Origin: Nocardia australiensis
GTDB taxonomy: Bacteria; Actinomycetota; Actinomycetes; Mycobacteriales; Mycobacteriaceae
DNA: 64,000 nt
Direction: 5' to 3'
Assembly (NCBI RefSeq): GCF_020733705.1
Contig: NZ_JAJFZM010000001.1
Coordinates: forward strand, 1,426,001-1,490,000
Part shown: positions 33,001 to 41,849 of the stretch, one piece after another
Position numbering within the stretch: the stretch's first letter is position 1
How the letters are laid out: each line of letters starts with the position of its first letter
The notes under the pieces: model-generated
What the model was told of the DNA's origin: nothing
What the model saw: only the letters and a program-made list of their open reading frames with translations
The model's database searches: none
Made by a program: the position numbers and the translations under genes

Positions 33001-34505
33001 TTGCCCTCACCGCTTTCGGTGACCTGCAGGGTGCCCCCACGCAGCGCCGAACTCAGCAACAGGTATTCGGCGGTCGTCGGGCGACGGCCGAGCAGCGCGA
33101 TGATCGCGGCATCTCCTTCGTACGCAATGGGACCGGCCGACGGAACGCTCGCCGGGGCGGCGGGCGTGGCTGGCGAATCGGGCGCGGCGGCCGGCGCCGG
33201 GGCGGCGGCCGGTGCGTTACCCGGGGCGGGCGGGAACAGCTGGGGGAAAAGCCCCTGCAACGGTGTGCCTGCGAACGGGCTGGTCGGCAACGGCGCGTTC
33301 CCGGCGGCATCGGCAGCGCCGCCCGGCGAGTTCGCGCCCAGAATGTCCGGCAGACCCGCGGGCAACGGCAGCTGCGGCAGCCCCGCGGCCGAATCGAGGC
33401 CATGCCGCATGGACTCCGGCAGGTAGCCCGGATCCGAGACCGCCGGTGCGGTGGCGCAGCTCGGACCGGCCATGCTGCCGTAACGCGGGCAGTCCCCCTG
33501 GTCGTAGGGCCGGTACGGGGTGAGCGTGATACCCGCGTTCCACACCATCTGCCGCTGTGGACCCCAATGGAAGGTCGTATTCAGTTTGCGCAGTGAGTTG
33601 TTCAGGTTCGCGACCGTCGCCGTGATCGCCGCTGGATCCGAGACGAGCGCGCCGAACATATCGTTGGCGCCCGCCGTCACCGTCTTGCCCACATCACCGT
33701 TGCGGGCGAACAGACCGTTCACGGTGTCCACCGTGCCCGCGGTTCCGGCGATCAGCGCGATCATCGCCTGCCTGCGGTCGGCGATGGTCTGCGCGGTCTT
33801 CACCGAGCTTCCCAGCACGTCGACCAGCTCCGGCGCCGACTGGTTGAGCGCCTGGAAGGAGTTGGAGAAATCATTCAGCAGCACACCGAGATTCGGGATC
33901 GCGTCGTCGACGGACTGGATCCAATGATCGGTCCGTTCGACAGTGGAGCCGGGCACCCGGCCGCTGCCGTCGAGTGCCTGCGATAGCGTGCCGAGCACGC
34001 GACCGAACTGCATCGGGTCGATCTTGTCGAGGATGGTGCGCACGGTGGTGAGCGTGTCCTGCAGCGCGATGGTGCCCTGGCTGCGGTCCTCTCCGATCTG
34101 CGAACCTTCGTGCAGGTACTGGTCGGCGGGTCCATTGAAGACAAGTTCGACCGAGGTAACGGCGAACAGGTTGCTCGGCACGACGCGGGCAGTCACATTG
34201 GACGGAATATCGGTCGCGAACTCGGGTTCGAGTTCGATATTGACCTTCTGCTCTTCGCCCTTGGCCGCGACGCTGACGTCCTGGACCGCTCCGACCAGCA
34301 CGCCGCGGAACTTCACGTCGGCCTGGCTCGGTAGTCCGTCACCGGTGGTGGTCAGATTCGCGACCACATTCACCTTCGGTACGAAATAGCCGCGGTATCG
34401 GGCCATCAGGAAGCCCAGTACCAGCGCGAACACAACCAGCCCACAGACGCCCGCGATGAGCAGCTGCCGCATGGTGGGTCCGCGCCCGCTCGGATCGATG
34501 ATCAT
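32997..34505 (-). CDS. mceA: Mce family protein MceA with long Pro/Ala-rich C-terminus
   Basis: A 502-aa protein. Anchor helix at about 12-32 (LLIAGVCGLVVFALVLGFLM), MCE domain at about 40-130 (LPSQADVKFRGVLVGAVQDV), helical domain with the mammalian-cell-entry fold to about 330. About 150 residues of Pro/Ala/Gly-rich sequence follow from about 375 to 470, ending in a short acidic segment. Such tails usually lie in or beyond the cell wall. Starts 6 nt after yrbEB. Confidence 0.92.
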   Translation of the reverse strand: MIIDPSGRGPTMRQLLIAGVCGLVVFALVLGFLMARYRGYFVPKVNVVANLTTTGDGLPSQADVKFRGVLVGAVQDVSVAAKGEEQKVNIELEPEFATDIPSNVTARVVPSNLFAVTSVELVFNGPADQYLHEGSQIGEDRSQGTIALQDTLTTVRTILDKIDPMQFGRVLGTLSQALDGSGRVPGSTVERTDHWIQSVDDAIPNLGVLLNDFSNSFQALNQSAPELVDVLGSSVKTAQTIADRRQAMIALIAGTAGTVDTVNGLFARNGDVGKTVTAGANDMFGALVSDPAAITATVANLNNSLRKLNTTFHWGPQRQMVWNAGITLTPYRPYDQGDCPRYGSMAGPSCATAPAVSDPGYLPESMRHGLDSAAGLPQLPLPAGLPDILGANSPGGAADAAGNAPLPTSPFAGTPLQGLFPQLFPPAPGNAPAAAPAPAAAPDSPATPAAPASVPSAGPIAYEGDAAIIALLGRRPTTAEYLLLSSALRGGTLQVTESGEGK

Positions 34506-34511
34506 CTCGCC

Positions 34512-35375
34512 CTACCCCGAGATCCGGATGCCGGGGTTGACGCCCCAGATCGCCAATGTCATGAACAGGTCAGCGAATACGACCACGATGATGCACATCT
34601 TGATCGCCCGCCCGGCCGCCACGCCGACGCCCTCCGGGCCGCCCGAGGCGAAGAACCCGTAGTAGCACTGGATGAACGTGGTGATCGCGACGAAAAGAAG
34701 TGCTTTTGCCAGCGAATAGAGCACGTCTGTCGGGATAAGGAATTGATAGAAGTAGTGCGAGTAGGTGCCGCTCGAGGTACCGCCCAGTAGCTGCACCGTT
34801 ATCGAGCATGAGATGTAGGCCATCGCGAGGCCGAGGCAGTAGAGCGGGACGATGGCGATCATCGCCGCGAACATTCGCGTACTCACCAGGTAGGGCAGCG
34901 GCCGGATGGCGATGGAGTCCAGCGCGTCGATCTCCTCGGAGATGCGCATTGCGCCCAACTGCGCGGTGAATCGACAGCCGGCCTGTGCGGCAAAGGCCAA
35001 CGCCGCCAACAGTGGTCCCAGCTCTCGAGTGGTGGCAAAGGCCGAGATCGCACCCGTGAGCGGGCTGAGGCCGAGCAGATCGAGGGAGGTATAGCCCTGG
35101 ATGCCGACGGTCATACCGCCGAACGCACTCAGGATCACGACGACACCGATGGTGCCACCGCCGACGACCAGACTGCCGTTACCCCAGGTGACGTCCGAGA
35201 GCAGCCGCCAGACTTCCTTCGGATACTGCTTGAGCGCCAACGGAATCGAACCGATCGAGCGCAGGAAGAAGAACACCTGGTGGCCGAGACGCGCGATCAA
35301 ATCGACCGGCGCCTGCGCGGTCTTCTTTATTTGGCGAAGCGGCCGCAGCAGCGGCGGCACATAAGTTGATGACAC
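34512..35375 (-). CDS. yrbEB: YrbE-family ABC permease (YrbEB)
   Basis: A 287-aa MlaE-type permease with about five to six membrane helices. Contains the family EExDAL-type motif (MRISEEIDALDSIAIRPLPY) after a Gly-rich helix (GPLLAALAFAAQAGCRFTAQ), and GPEGVG near the C-terminus. Start is GTG 35375, 4 nt after yrbEA. With YrbEA it forms the membrane channel. The ATPase (MceG) is not encoded here, as usual for actinobacteria. Confidence 0.92.
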   Translation of the reverse strand: MSSTYVPPLLRPLRQIKKTAQAPVDLIARLGHQVFFFLRSIGSIPLALKQYPKEVWRLLSDVTWGNGSLVVGGGTIGVVVILSAFGGMTVGIQGYTSLDLLGLSPLTGAISAFATTRELGPLLAALAFAAQAGCRFTAQLGAMRISEEIDALDSIAIRPLPYLVSTRMFAAMIAIVPLYCLGLAMAYISCSITVQLLGGTSSGTYSHYFYQFLIPTDVLYSLAKALLFVAITTFIQCYYGFFASGGPEGVGVAAGRAIKMCIIVVVFADLFMTLAIWGVNPGIRISG

Positions 35376-35379
35376 CGGC

Positions 35380-36234
35380 TCAGACCACCTGTGGGGGGAG
35401 GATGACGTTATAGATCTGCGTGATGATCAGGTTCACCCCGAACAACATGATTACCGAGCTGACCACCGCAGAATTCACCGAGTTCGCGACGCCACCGGGG
35501 CCGCCGCGAGTATTGAGTCCGGTATCGCAGGCGATGATGGCCGCAAGCAACCCGAAGATCACCGATTTCACCAGTGCCACAAGAAGATCGACGGTAACCG
35601 CAAACGAGGAAAAGGTGCCGATATAGGAGCCCGGCGTGCCGCCCTGGGCGAAGATATTGAATATGTAGCCGGTCAAGAATCCGACAAAAACGACGAAACC
35701 GCAGAGCAGCACACTGACCAGCATCGCCGCGCCGAGGCGGGGCGCGACCAGGCGGCGCATGGGATCTACGCCCATCACCTTCATTGCGTCGATCTCTTCA
35801 CGGATGGTGCGCGAGCCGAGGTCGGCGCAGATGGCCGATCCGACTGCGCCCGCGATCATCAGCGAGGTGACCAGCGGCGCACCTTGCTGAATGATGCCGA
35901 GGCCGTTGGCCGCACCGATGAACGAGGTAGCGCCGACCTGGCCCGCGACCGCGCCGACCTGGATGGAAACGATCACACCGATCGGGATGGCGACCAGCAA
36001 TGTCGGCGCGGCGGCAACGCTGGACATGAACGCGCACTGCCGGACGAACTCGTTGAAGGGAAAGCGGCGGCGGAATATCGCGATGAACAGCTCGGCGACG
36101 GCGGCGATTCCCATGGTGATCTGCCTGCCGAAGGTCTCCAGCGACCGCTTCGGGTGATCCTCCCAGTAACCCTTTGCCCAATCGACCGCGTTGCTCATCC
36201 GCGATTCCGAGGGTGGACTCTTGGTCGACTGCAC
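35380..36234 (-). CDS. yrbEA: YrbE-family ABC permease (YrbEA)
   Basis: A 284-aa MlaE-type permease and first gene of the operon; GTG 36234 with GAGGGG upstream (an ATG 12 codons in is an alternative). Family core: SAICADLGSRTIREEIDAMK followed by VMGVDP and RRLVAPR. Helices span about 70-100, 115-140, 190-215 and 250-280. Sequence differs enough from Mycobacterium YrbE1A/4A that I do not assign an mce paralogue number. Confidence 0.92.
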   Translation of the reverse strand: MQSTKSPPSESRMSNAVDWAKGYWEDHPKRSLETFGRQITMGIAAVAELFIAIFRRRFPFNEFVRQCAFMSSVAAAPTLLVAIPIGVIVSIQVGAVAGQVGATSFIGAANGLGIIQQGAPLVTSLMIAGAVGSAICADLGSRTIREEIDAMKVMGVDPMRRLVAPRLGAAMLVSVLLCGFVVFVGFLTGYIFNIFAQGGTPGSYIGTFSSFAVTVDLLVALVKSVIFGLLAAIIACDTGLNTRGGPGGVANSVNSAVVSSVIMLFGVNLIITQIYNVILPPQVV

Positions 36235-36761
36235 TGGCTAACCCCTCTCGACGCCGGTAACCAACCCCCGACGACTGGTTTGCTTGACGCACCTTACTAC
36301 GGAGTAGTGCAGAACACACCATCATCATGTGATTGCAGTCATAGACCATCATCACCGTGAAGAAAGCTATGGAACTGGGTCCGAAAGTTGGTGTGACACC
36401 AAGAGTTAACGGTCGAAATTCTAGAACAAGTTACAGTCTTCATACGCCGATCAGAGGCACATTTCGTGGTATATCAACACCATTAGCCAGGATAATTCTC
36501 ATTTAAAAGCGCATTCGTTTCAGAGTGCCGATGAGGTCGCGCGAAGTCGCGTTCGCGACACAAAAAAACTCGACGCGGGATACACTTCCTATAGAGAATT
36601 GCTATTGAGCGTAGACGGATACTTTCTACCCGAAATGTCGAAAAGTAAGGTATACGAGGCGTTACCCACATCCGGGCAGTACAGGGCGCGCCCGAAGCCG
36701 GATACTGACACGATGGGTGCGACAGATTGATATTGTGCTGGCTTCCGACGTCTGGAGGGAC
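36235..36761. other. Divergent intergenic region of mce operon and S1 protease
   Basis: 527 bp, noticeably more A/T-rich than its surroundings, especially 36360-36620. Contains a short palindrome ACTAC-GGA-GTAGT (36296-36308), two copies of ACCATCATCA (about 36318 and 36346), a KstR-like box (36422-36435) and an inverted GTCGCG/CGCGAC repeat near 36535-36560. Likely carries the promoters of both flanking genes. Confidence 0.5.
36422..36435. promoter_or_regulatory. KstR-like box upstream of the mce operon
   Basis: TAGAACAAGTTACA matches the KstR palindrome TAGAAC-NN-GTTCTA at 10 of 12 defined positions. KstR is the TetR-family repressor of sterol catabolism and of the mce4 operon in Mycobacterium and Rhodococcus. 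The site lies about 190 nt upstream of yrbEA, rather far, so this is a weak call. Confidence 0.3.
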
Positions 36762-37433
36762 ATGTTCAGCAAACTCGCCAAGGTGGCAAACGCCGCCTTC
36801 GCCGTAGCCCTGGGTGCGGCGATGCTCGCGACGGGCGCAGGTGCCGCCGAGGCAGCCGGTCCACCGGTCGTGGGTGGTGGTTCCGGGATCGTCATCGACA
36901 ACCAATTCGAATGCACCGTAACGACTGTCGGCTACGACGGCGCCGGCCGGCTGGTCGGCCTGACGGCCGGGCACTGCGGCGATGCCGGGGCACAGGTGTT
37001 CTCCGAGGCCGACCGTGGCGCAGGCCAGATCGGCCGGTTCGTCTACTCCAATCACGACCTGGATTACGCCGTGATCCAGTTCGACGCGGACAAGATCGTT
37101 CCGGTCAACCGAATCGGCAACGTGACCATCACCGGAATCGGCGGTCCCGCCCAGTTCCCGTCGATTGTCTGCAAGGAAGGCCGCACCACCGGCAACACCT
37201 GCGGCCTCGCGTGGGGAGACGTCTTCGGGACGAATATGGAGACCTGGTCGCAGATGTGCGTGGTCGAGGGCGATTCCGGCGCGCCGGTCGTCATCGGGAC
37301 GACGCTGGTCGGCATGGTGAACGCCTATCTCGCCGTCGCCTGCTTCGGTCCCGAGGTCGGCACCAATATGAGTTCGATCGTGGGCGACATCAACGCGCGC
37401 GGCGGCATAGGAGCAGGCTACCGCCCGGTCTGA
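36762..37433 (+). CDS. Secreted trypsin-like serine protease (S1 family)
   Basis: A 223-aa protein; ATG 36762 has TGGAGGG upstream. Signal peptide at 1-32 (FAVALGAAMLATGAGAAEAA). Small chymotrypsin-fold domain with the complete triad: His in LTAGHCG, Asp in DLDYAVIQ, Ser in VEGDSGAPV. Cysteines flank the His (ECTVTT, GHCG) and Ser regions, as in alpha-lytic-type actinobacterial proteases. No pro-domain beyond a short segment. Divergent from the mce operon. Extracellular protease of unknown target. Confidence 0.88.
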   Translation: MFSKLAKVANAAFAVALGAAMLATGAGAAEAAGPPVVGGGSGIVIDNQFECTVTTVGYDGAGRLVGLTAGHCGDAGAQVFSEADRGAGQIGRFVYSNHDLDYAVIQFDADKIVPVNRIGNVTITGIGGPAQFPSIVCKEGRTTGNTCGLAWGDVFGTNMETWSQMCVVEGDSGAPVVIGTTLVGMVNAYLAVACFGPEVGTNMSSIVGDINARGGIGAGYRPV

Positions 37434-37450
37434 TCCGACCGCCAGGAATC

Positions 37451-37478
37451 AATGAGCGGGCCTTCGGGCCCGCTCATT
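37451..37478. terminator. Bidirectional terminator with TTCG loop
   Basis: Stem 37451-37462 with 37467-37478 (12 bp), TTCG tetraloop, followed by TTTT on the plus strand. The stop of the minus-strand MFS gene lies inside the right arm, so it serves both converging genes. Confidence 0.85.
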
Positions 37479-38925
37479 TTTCGTTGTGGGCCGGTGCCAA
37501 CGCCGGGGCGGCGAGTGCGCATTGCGGCATGCAGTCGACATTGTCGAGTGTCGGGGCGCGGCGCGCGGGTCGCAACAGCAGCGCGGCCAGCAGCGCGCCC
37601 GCCACCAGCAGCCCGACGCAGATCCATATCGCGACACCGAACCCGCGGTCGAATTCGACCGGATCGCTGAGCGATCCGGATATACCGGCCAGCCCGGGCA
37701 GCGCCGCGACAGCCAGCAACTGAGCCGTTCTGGCGACGGCATTGTTGACGCCCGAGGCGATACCGGCCTCGCTGGCGGGCACCGCGCCGAGCACCGCCCC
37801 GGTGAGTGGGGCGACCAGAACCGACAATCCCAGACCGAACACCAGCACGCCGGGCAGCACATCGGTCAGGTAGGTGGTGTTCGCTCCGATGCGCAGCAGG
37901 AGAACCAGACCACCGGCGGCGAGTAACGGGCCTACCGTCATCGGAATGCGCGGGCCGTGTACCTGCGCCCAGCGACCCGCAGGTGCCGAGAGCACCAGCA
38001 TGATCAGCGTGATCGGAACCGTCGCGACCCCCGACATCAGTGGCGAGTACCCGGCGACCAGCTGCAATTGCATGACGAGCAGGAAGAACACCCCACCGAG
38101 CGCGGCGTAGACCACGAGCGTCACCAGGTTCGCCGCGGTGAAGACACGCGACGTGAACAGCGAGGGCGGGACCAGCGGGTGATCGCTGCGCATCTCGATG
38201 ACCACGAAGACAGCGAGCAGCACCACACCGGCGAGCATGAGTAGTGGCGTCGAATCGATCAAACCGAAGGTCAGCGCGCCGAGCCCGAGCGCGACCACCA
38301 CGGCGCCCGGAATATCCAGGTGCGCGGTGGCATTCGGGTCGTGACTCTCCGGCACGCGGCGCAGCGTGACCAGCACGACGACCAACGCGAGCGGCACATT
38401 GATGAAGAAGATCGATTGCCAGCCCGCTACATCGATGAGCCAGCCGCCTAGGAACGGCCCGAGCGCGCCCGCGACACCACCGAACCCAGACCACAGGCCG
38501 ATGGCCGCACCCTGATCGCGTCGGTCGATGGACGAGGAGATCAGCGCAAGACTGCCCGGCGTGAGCATGGCACCCGCCACGCCCTGCAGGATGCGAGCCA
38601 GGACCAGCATCTCGATATTCACCGCGGCACCGCACAGGATCGAAGCGAGCGCGAAACCGATGGCGCCCCAGACAAAGATCTTACGTCGGCCGAAGTGGTC
38701 ACCGAGCGACCCGCCGAGCAGGATGAACGACGCGAGCGTCAGCGTGTAGCCGTTCAGCGTCCATTGCAGTCCGGCGACATCGGTGTCGAGCGACTCACCG
38801 ATGCGCGGCAACGCGATATTGACGACGGTGGCGTCCAGCGACGCCACCGACGACCCCAGGATGGTGGCCAGCAGGATCCAGCGCCCTCCGGCCGAACGCA
38901 AGCGGGGCGGCTGCGAGGTACTCAC
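37474..38925 (-). CDS. MFS drug-efflux transporter, DHA2 (EmrB/QacA) family
   Basis: A 483-aa, about 14-helix transporter. Family motifs: motif D-like LDATVVNIALPRIGESL in helix 1, motif A LGGSLGDHFGRRKIF after helix 2, and motif C-type LGPFLGGWLIDVAGWQSIFF in helix 5. Proton-driven export of drugs or metabolites across the plasma membrane is the usual role. It is transcribed towards the S1 protease. No regulator is adjacent. Confidence 0.9.
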   Translation of the reverse strand: MSTSQPPRLRSAGGRWILLATILGSSVASLDATVVNIALPRIGESLDTDVAGLQWTLNGYTLTLASFILLGGSLGDHFGRRKIFVWGAIGFALASILCGAAVNIEMLVLARILQGVAGAMLTPGSLALISSSIDRRDQGAAIGLWSGFGGVAGALGPFLGGWLIDVAGWQSIFFINVPLALVVVLVTLRRVPESHDPNATAHLDIPGAVVVALGLGALTFGLIDSTPLLMLAGVVLLAVFVVIEMRSDHPLVPPSLFTSRVFTAANLVTLVVYAALGGVFFLLVMQLQLVAGYSPLMSGVATVPITLIMLVLSAPAGRWAQVHGPRIPMTVGPLLAAGGLVLLLRIGANTTYLTDVLPGVLVFGLGLSVLVAPLTGAVLGAVPASEAGIASGVNNAVARTAQLLAVAALPGLAGISGSLSDPVEFDRGFGVAIWICVGLLVAGALLAALLLRPARRAPTLDNVDCMPQCALAAPALAPAHNEK

Positions 38926-38969
38926 CGAACCAACTTATGCGCGCAGCCACACATGCCGGTCCGGTTACA

Positions 38970-39620
38970 TCAGAGTTCTTTGACGCAGACCACGAAATGC
39001 CGCTCCGGATAGGTGAAGCCGGTGCCACTGTCGCAGGCGTCCGCGTCGTCGGCGTTCTGCGCGATATCGGTGACCTTGATGGCCTGGGTACCGTGCTCGG
39101 TGCAGTCGATGCGCTTGGGATCTTCCCCACCGACATCCATGCAGCCACCGACAATCCAGTCGATGTCGAGGCACAGGGCGCCCTGCTCGATGCCGTTGAG
39201 AGTTTCCGCGTAGTAGTTGTCGCGGTCGCTGACACACTGGGTGTTGACCGGTGCCTTGCCGATCACCTTGTAGTTCGAGGATCGGCTGCCACAGGACGCC
39301 TTCGCGATGGTCGCGTCGGAGATGGTGCCACCCAATGTCACACAGTCACCGATATTGGCATCGAAGTCGACGCTGCCGCCTCGATCGGCGGAGGTGGGCG
39401 TCGACTTGCCCGTGGTCGGCCTCGACCCCGAAGAAGGCTTGGCCCCAGAGGTTTTCGGTGACCCGGTGGTAGAAATCGCATCAACGGTTCCGCCGTCCAT
39501 CGCGGGCTGCGCGGAGCCGCTGATGGTGGAGCCGCAACCGGCCACCGCGACCAGCGCTACCGCGGCCACCGCGGCGAATGCGGCGAGCACGAGGTGACCC
39601 GAAGGTAGTTGACCAGACAC
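38970..39620 (-). CDS. LppU/SCO3897-like lipoprotein
   Basis: A 216-aa lipoprotein. Signal and lipobox at the N-terminus (AAVAAVALVAVAGC, Cys 29), then a Thr/Ser/Pro-rich linker to about 80. The C-terminal domain of about 130 aa has six or more Cys (GDCVTLGG, ASCGS, QCVSDRD, ALCLDIDW, GGCMDVGG, IDCTEHG, VVCVKEL), the LppU/SCO3897 pattern of a disulfide-rich extracellular domain. Function unknown in the family. Confidence 0.8.
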   Translation of the reverse strand: MSGQLPSGHLVLAAFAAVAAVALVAVAGCGSTISGSAQPAMDGGTVDAISTTGSPKTSGAKPSSGSRPTTGKSTPTSADRGGSVDFDANIGDCVTLGGTISDATIAKASCGSRSSNYKVIGKAPVNTQCVSDRDNYYAETLNGIEQGALCLDIDWIVGGCMDVGGEDPKRIDCTEHGTQAIKVTDIAQNADDADACDSGTGFTYPERHFVVCVKEL

Positions 39621-39836
39621 GTACAGTCCTCCCGAGCTGAACGCTCCGAACTCACACCCCCGTCAGAATCCGAAGTTAGACATATTCAGAGCTTGAAATA
39701 CCACGCCATGCATACACCATCGGCGCGGCAAACGTCGACTCGGCGACCCACCGACGCGGTCGACCCATCGGTTTAACCACGATCCCAGCAACCCGTCTGG
39801 GTATGGTTGAGGAGTCCGATGTGAAAGGAGTTGTCC

Positions 39837-40367
39837 GTGAAGCTGATCAGCGCAATCGTCTGCACGACCGCCGCGATGGGCACCTCCCTGTTACTGCCGA
39901 CAGTGGCCTCAGCAACCGATGTGCATTGCACCTCGGAGCGGGGGTCGGACATCACGGTTATCGATGGGCGTACCGGATGCCGGGCAGCCAGCGACACCCA
40001 CGGCCGGGCAAGCTCCGCGGGCTATGACGGAATCGGTTACGCGAACGCCACTGCCGGCGCGGACGCCTACGGTATCGGCGCCGCGGGCGGTATCGGCGCC
40101 AGTGAAGGCATGGGCGGGATACCCATCGCGATCGGCATCGGCGCCGACGCACTCGCCCTTACTTCGATAGCCGATACGCGTCAGGGTGACAACGGCAGTC
40201 GGCTGGTCGCCGTATCGATCGCCTTCGATGGATCCCGGGCAGGCGTCGAGACCACCAACAGTGCGGTGGTATGCCTCGGCACGGCGGCATTCGCATGGAA
40301 CTCGGCGACCGGAGCCACCTGCCTGGCTACGCCGTTCGGTCGCTGGCAAACCCCCACTAGCGATTAG
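39837..40367 (+). CDS. Secreted hypothetical protein (DUF6764-like)
   Basis: A 176-aa protein. GTG 39837 has AAAGGAG 6 nt upstream. Signal peptide (KLISAIVCTTAAMGTSLLLP, cleavage after ASA). The mature protein is Gly/Ala/Ile-rich with alternating small residues (GIGAAGGIGASEGMGGIPIA), suggesting a repetitive beta structure, and has two or three Cys (VHCTSE, TGCRA, VVCLG, ATCLA). Resembles the DUF6764 family of exported actinobacterial proteins; that assignment is from memory and tentative. Confidence 0.6.
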   Translation: MKLISAIVCTTAAMGTSLLLPTVASATDVHCTSERGSDITVIDGRTGCRAASDTHGRASSAGYDGIGYANATAGADAYGIGAAGGIGASEGMGGIPIAIGIGADALALTSIADTRQGDNGSRLVAVSIAFDGSRAGVETTNSAVVCLGTAAFAWNSATGATCLATPFGRWQTPTSD

Positions 40368-40432
40368 TCTGAAAGACCGGCCGCTGAGTTCGTGTCCGCA
40401 TCGGCCGACCCTGCGGTCAGGAGGTGCGACCC

Positions 40433-41743
40433 GTGGTTTCAGCATTCCCACCACCTAGCAGGCAGCTGGCTGCGCCGAAGGAAATGCTCGTCGACCCTCG
40501 GTTCCTCCGGCTCGCCGACCATTTCTTCAGCATGTTCACCCAGCCCAGCCGCGGCGGGGGTGCACTCGCGATCTATCTGGACGGCAAACCGGTGCTCGAC
40601 ATCTGGGCCGGATGGGCCGCCAAGGACCGGCGGTGGAACGGCAGGAATGTCGCGCTCACTTTCTCCACCGGCAAGGGCGTGGCCGCCACGGTGTTGCACC
40701 GTCTCGCCGAACGCGGACTGATCGACTATGACGCGCCGGTTGCCCAGTACTGGCCCGAGTTCGCCGCGCACGGCAAGCAGGACATCACGGTGCGCGATGT
40801 GCTCTCCCATCGCGCCGGGCTACACCGAGTGCGCGGATTGGTGCCCGGCCGCGAGGGCATCCTCGACTACGACGCGGTGGTGCGAGCATTGGCCGACAGC
40901 CCGGCCGACCCGCGACGCATCCGCAGCTCCGGCTATCACGCGATCACCTTCGGATGGCTGGTCGCCGAGATCGTGCAGCGGGCGACCGGCGAGAAGTTCA
41001 CCGACGTGGTGCGGCACGAAATCGCCGTACCGCTCGACTGCGACGAATTCTGGTTCCAGGTACCGGAATCCGAGCGGTATCGGATCGCCAAGATCTTCCC
41101 GCACCTGAGCCCACCCGGAATCCGCTGGAACACCGCGTCATCGGTGCTGTCCTGGGTGCGGCCGATCCGCGGACTCGCCGAGGCCGGTATGCCGGAAAGC
41201 TTCGACGAACTGGTCCGCGACCCACGGGTACACGACGCGGTGATGCCCGGCTGGAACGGTGTGTTCTCGGCGCGGGCGCTGGCCAGGATGTATGGCGCAC
41301 TGGCGAACGCGGGACGGGTGGAGATCGGTCCGGAGCCGACCGACGTGCAGGGGCACACGGCCGGCCGACAGGAACGTGGTGACCAGGGAGTCCGGACTGT
41401 GCAGTTCCTGAAACCGGAGACCATCGAAACCATCAATCAGGAACAACCGGCCGAGCATCGCGACTATGTGCTCGGGTTGCCATTGCGTTTCACGCTCGGA
41501 TACCACCGTCCGGTGCTGATGTCCAAGCAGCAGCCGCGAAAAGCGTTCGGGCACTATGGTGTCGGCGGATCCGGCGCGTATGCCGATCCGTTGCTCGGCA
41601 TGTCGATCGCGTTCGTCACCAACCGGCTCGGCAATGCCGTCACCGCGCTGGGCGATGCGCGGCTGGCTCGACTGGCCGCCATAGCGAGCGGCATCGTGCG
41701 CAAACACCGATCGGACGCGGCCGCGCCGACGGACCATCCGTAG
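40433..41743 (+). CDS. Class C beta-lactamase-like serine hydrolase/esterase
   Basis: A 436-aa protein; GTG 40433 has AGGAGG 8 nt upstream. Beta-lactamase/transpeptidase fold with SxxK motif STGK (Ser about 78, Lys about 81). The GYHAITFG segment contains the likely Tyr general base, and HYGVGGSG near the C-terminus replaces KTG (HxG as in EstB-type esterases). No signal peptide, so probably a cytosolic esterase or lactonase rather than a secreted beta-lactamase. Ends in an 8-bp hairpin (41745-41752 with 41758-41765). Confidence 0.87.
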   Translation: MVSAFPPPSRQLAAPKEMLVDPRFLRLADHFFSMFTQPSRGGGALAIYLDGKPVLDIWAGWAAKDRRWNGRNVALTFSTGKGVAATVLHRLAERGLIDYDAPVAQYWPEFAAHGKQDITVRDVLSHRAGLHRVRGLVPGREGILDYDAVVRALADSPADPRRIRSSGYHAITFGWLVAEIVQRATGEKFTDVVRHEIAVPLDCDEFWFQVPESERYRIAKIFPHLSPPGIRWNTASSVLSWVRPIRGLAEAGMPESFDELVRDPRVHDAVMPGWNGVFSARALARMYGALANAGRVEIGPEPTDVQGHTAGRQERGDQGVRTVQFLKPETIETINQEQPAEHRDYVLGLPLRFTLGYHRPVLMSKQQPRKAFGHYGVGGSGAYADPLLGMSIAFVTNRLGNAVTALGDARLARLAAIASGIVRKHRSDAAAPTDHP

Positions 41744-41744
41744 G

Positions 41745-41765
41745 CCGCCGGTTCCGAACCGGCGG
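41745..41765 (+). terminator. Hairpin after the serine hydrolase
   Basis: CCGCCGGT (41745-41752) pairs with ACCGGCGG (41758-41765) around 5 nt, starting 2 nt past the stop. No T-run. Confidence 0.5.
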
Positions 41766-41849
41766 ACCGGCAAGTTCGTAGCAGTAGGTATGGACGTGGC
41801 TACACCTCCGCTCGGCGGGGACCGAGCAGCGCCGGGCGCACGCTCCGTG

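Noticed and set aside
35380..36234. Assigning the operon to mce4 (cholesterol importer)
   Set aside because: YrbE sequences do not resemble the mycobacterial YrbE4A/B closely enough, and no sterol-catabolism gene lies nearby; the KstR-like box alone is weak.
36318..36356. Two copies of ACCATCATCA as a possible iteron or CRISPR-like repeat
   Set aside because: Only two 10-bp copies, low complexity, no spacer structure or associated genes.
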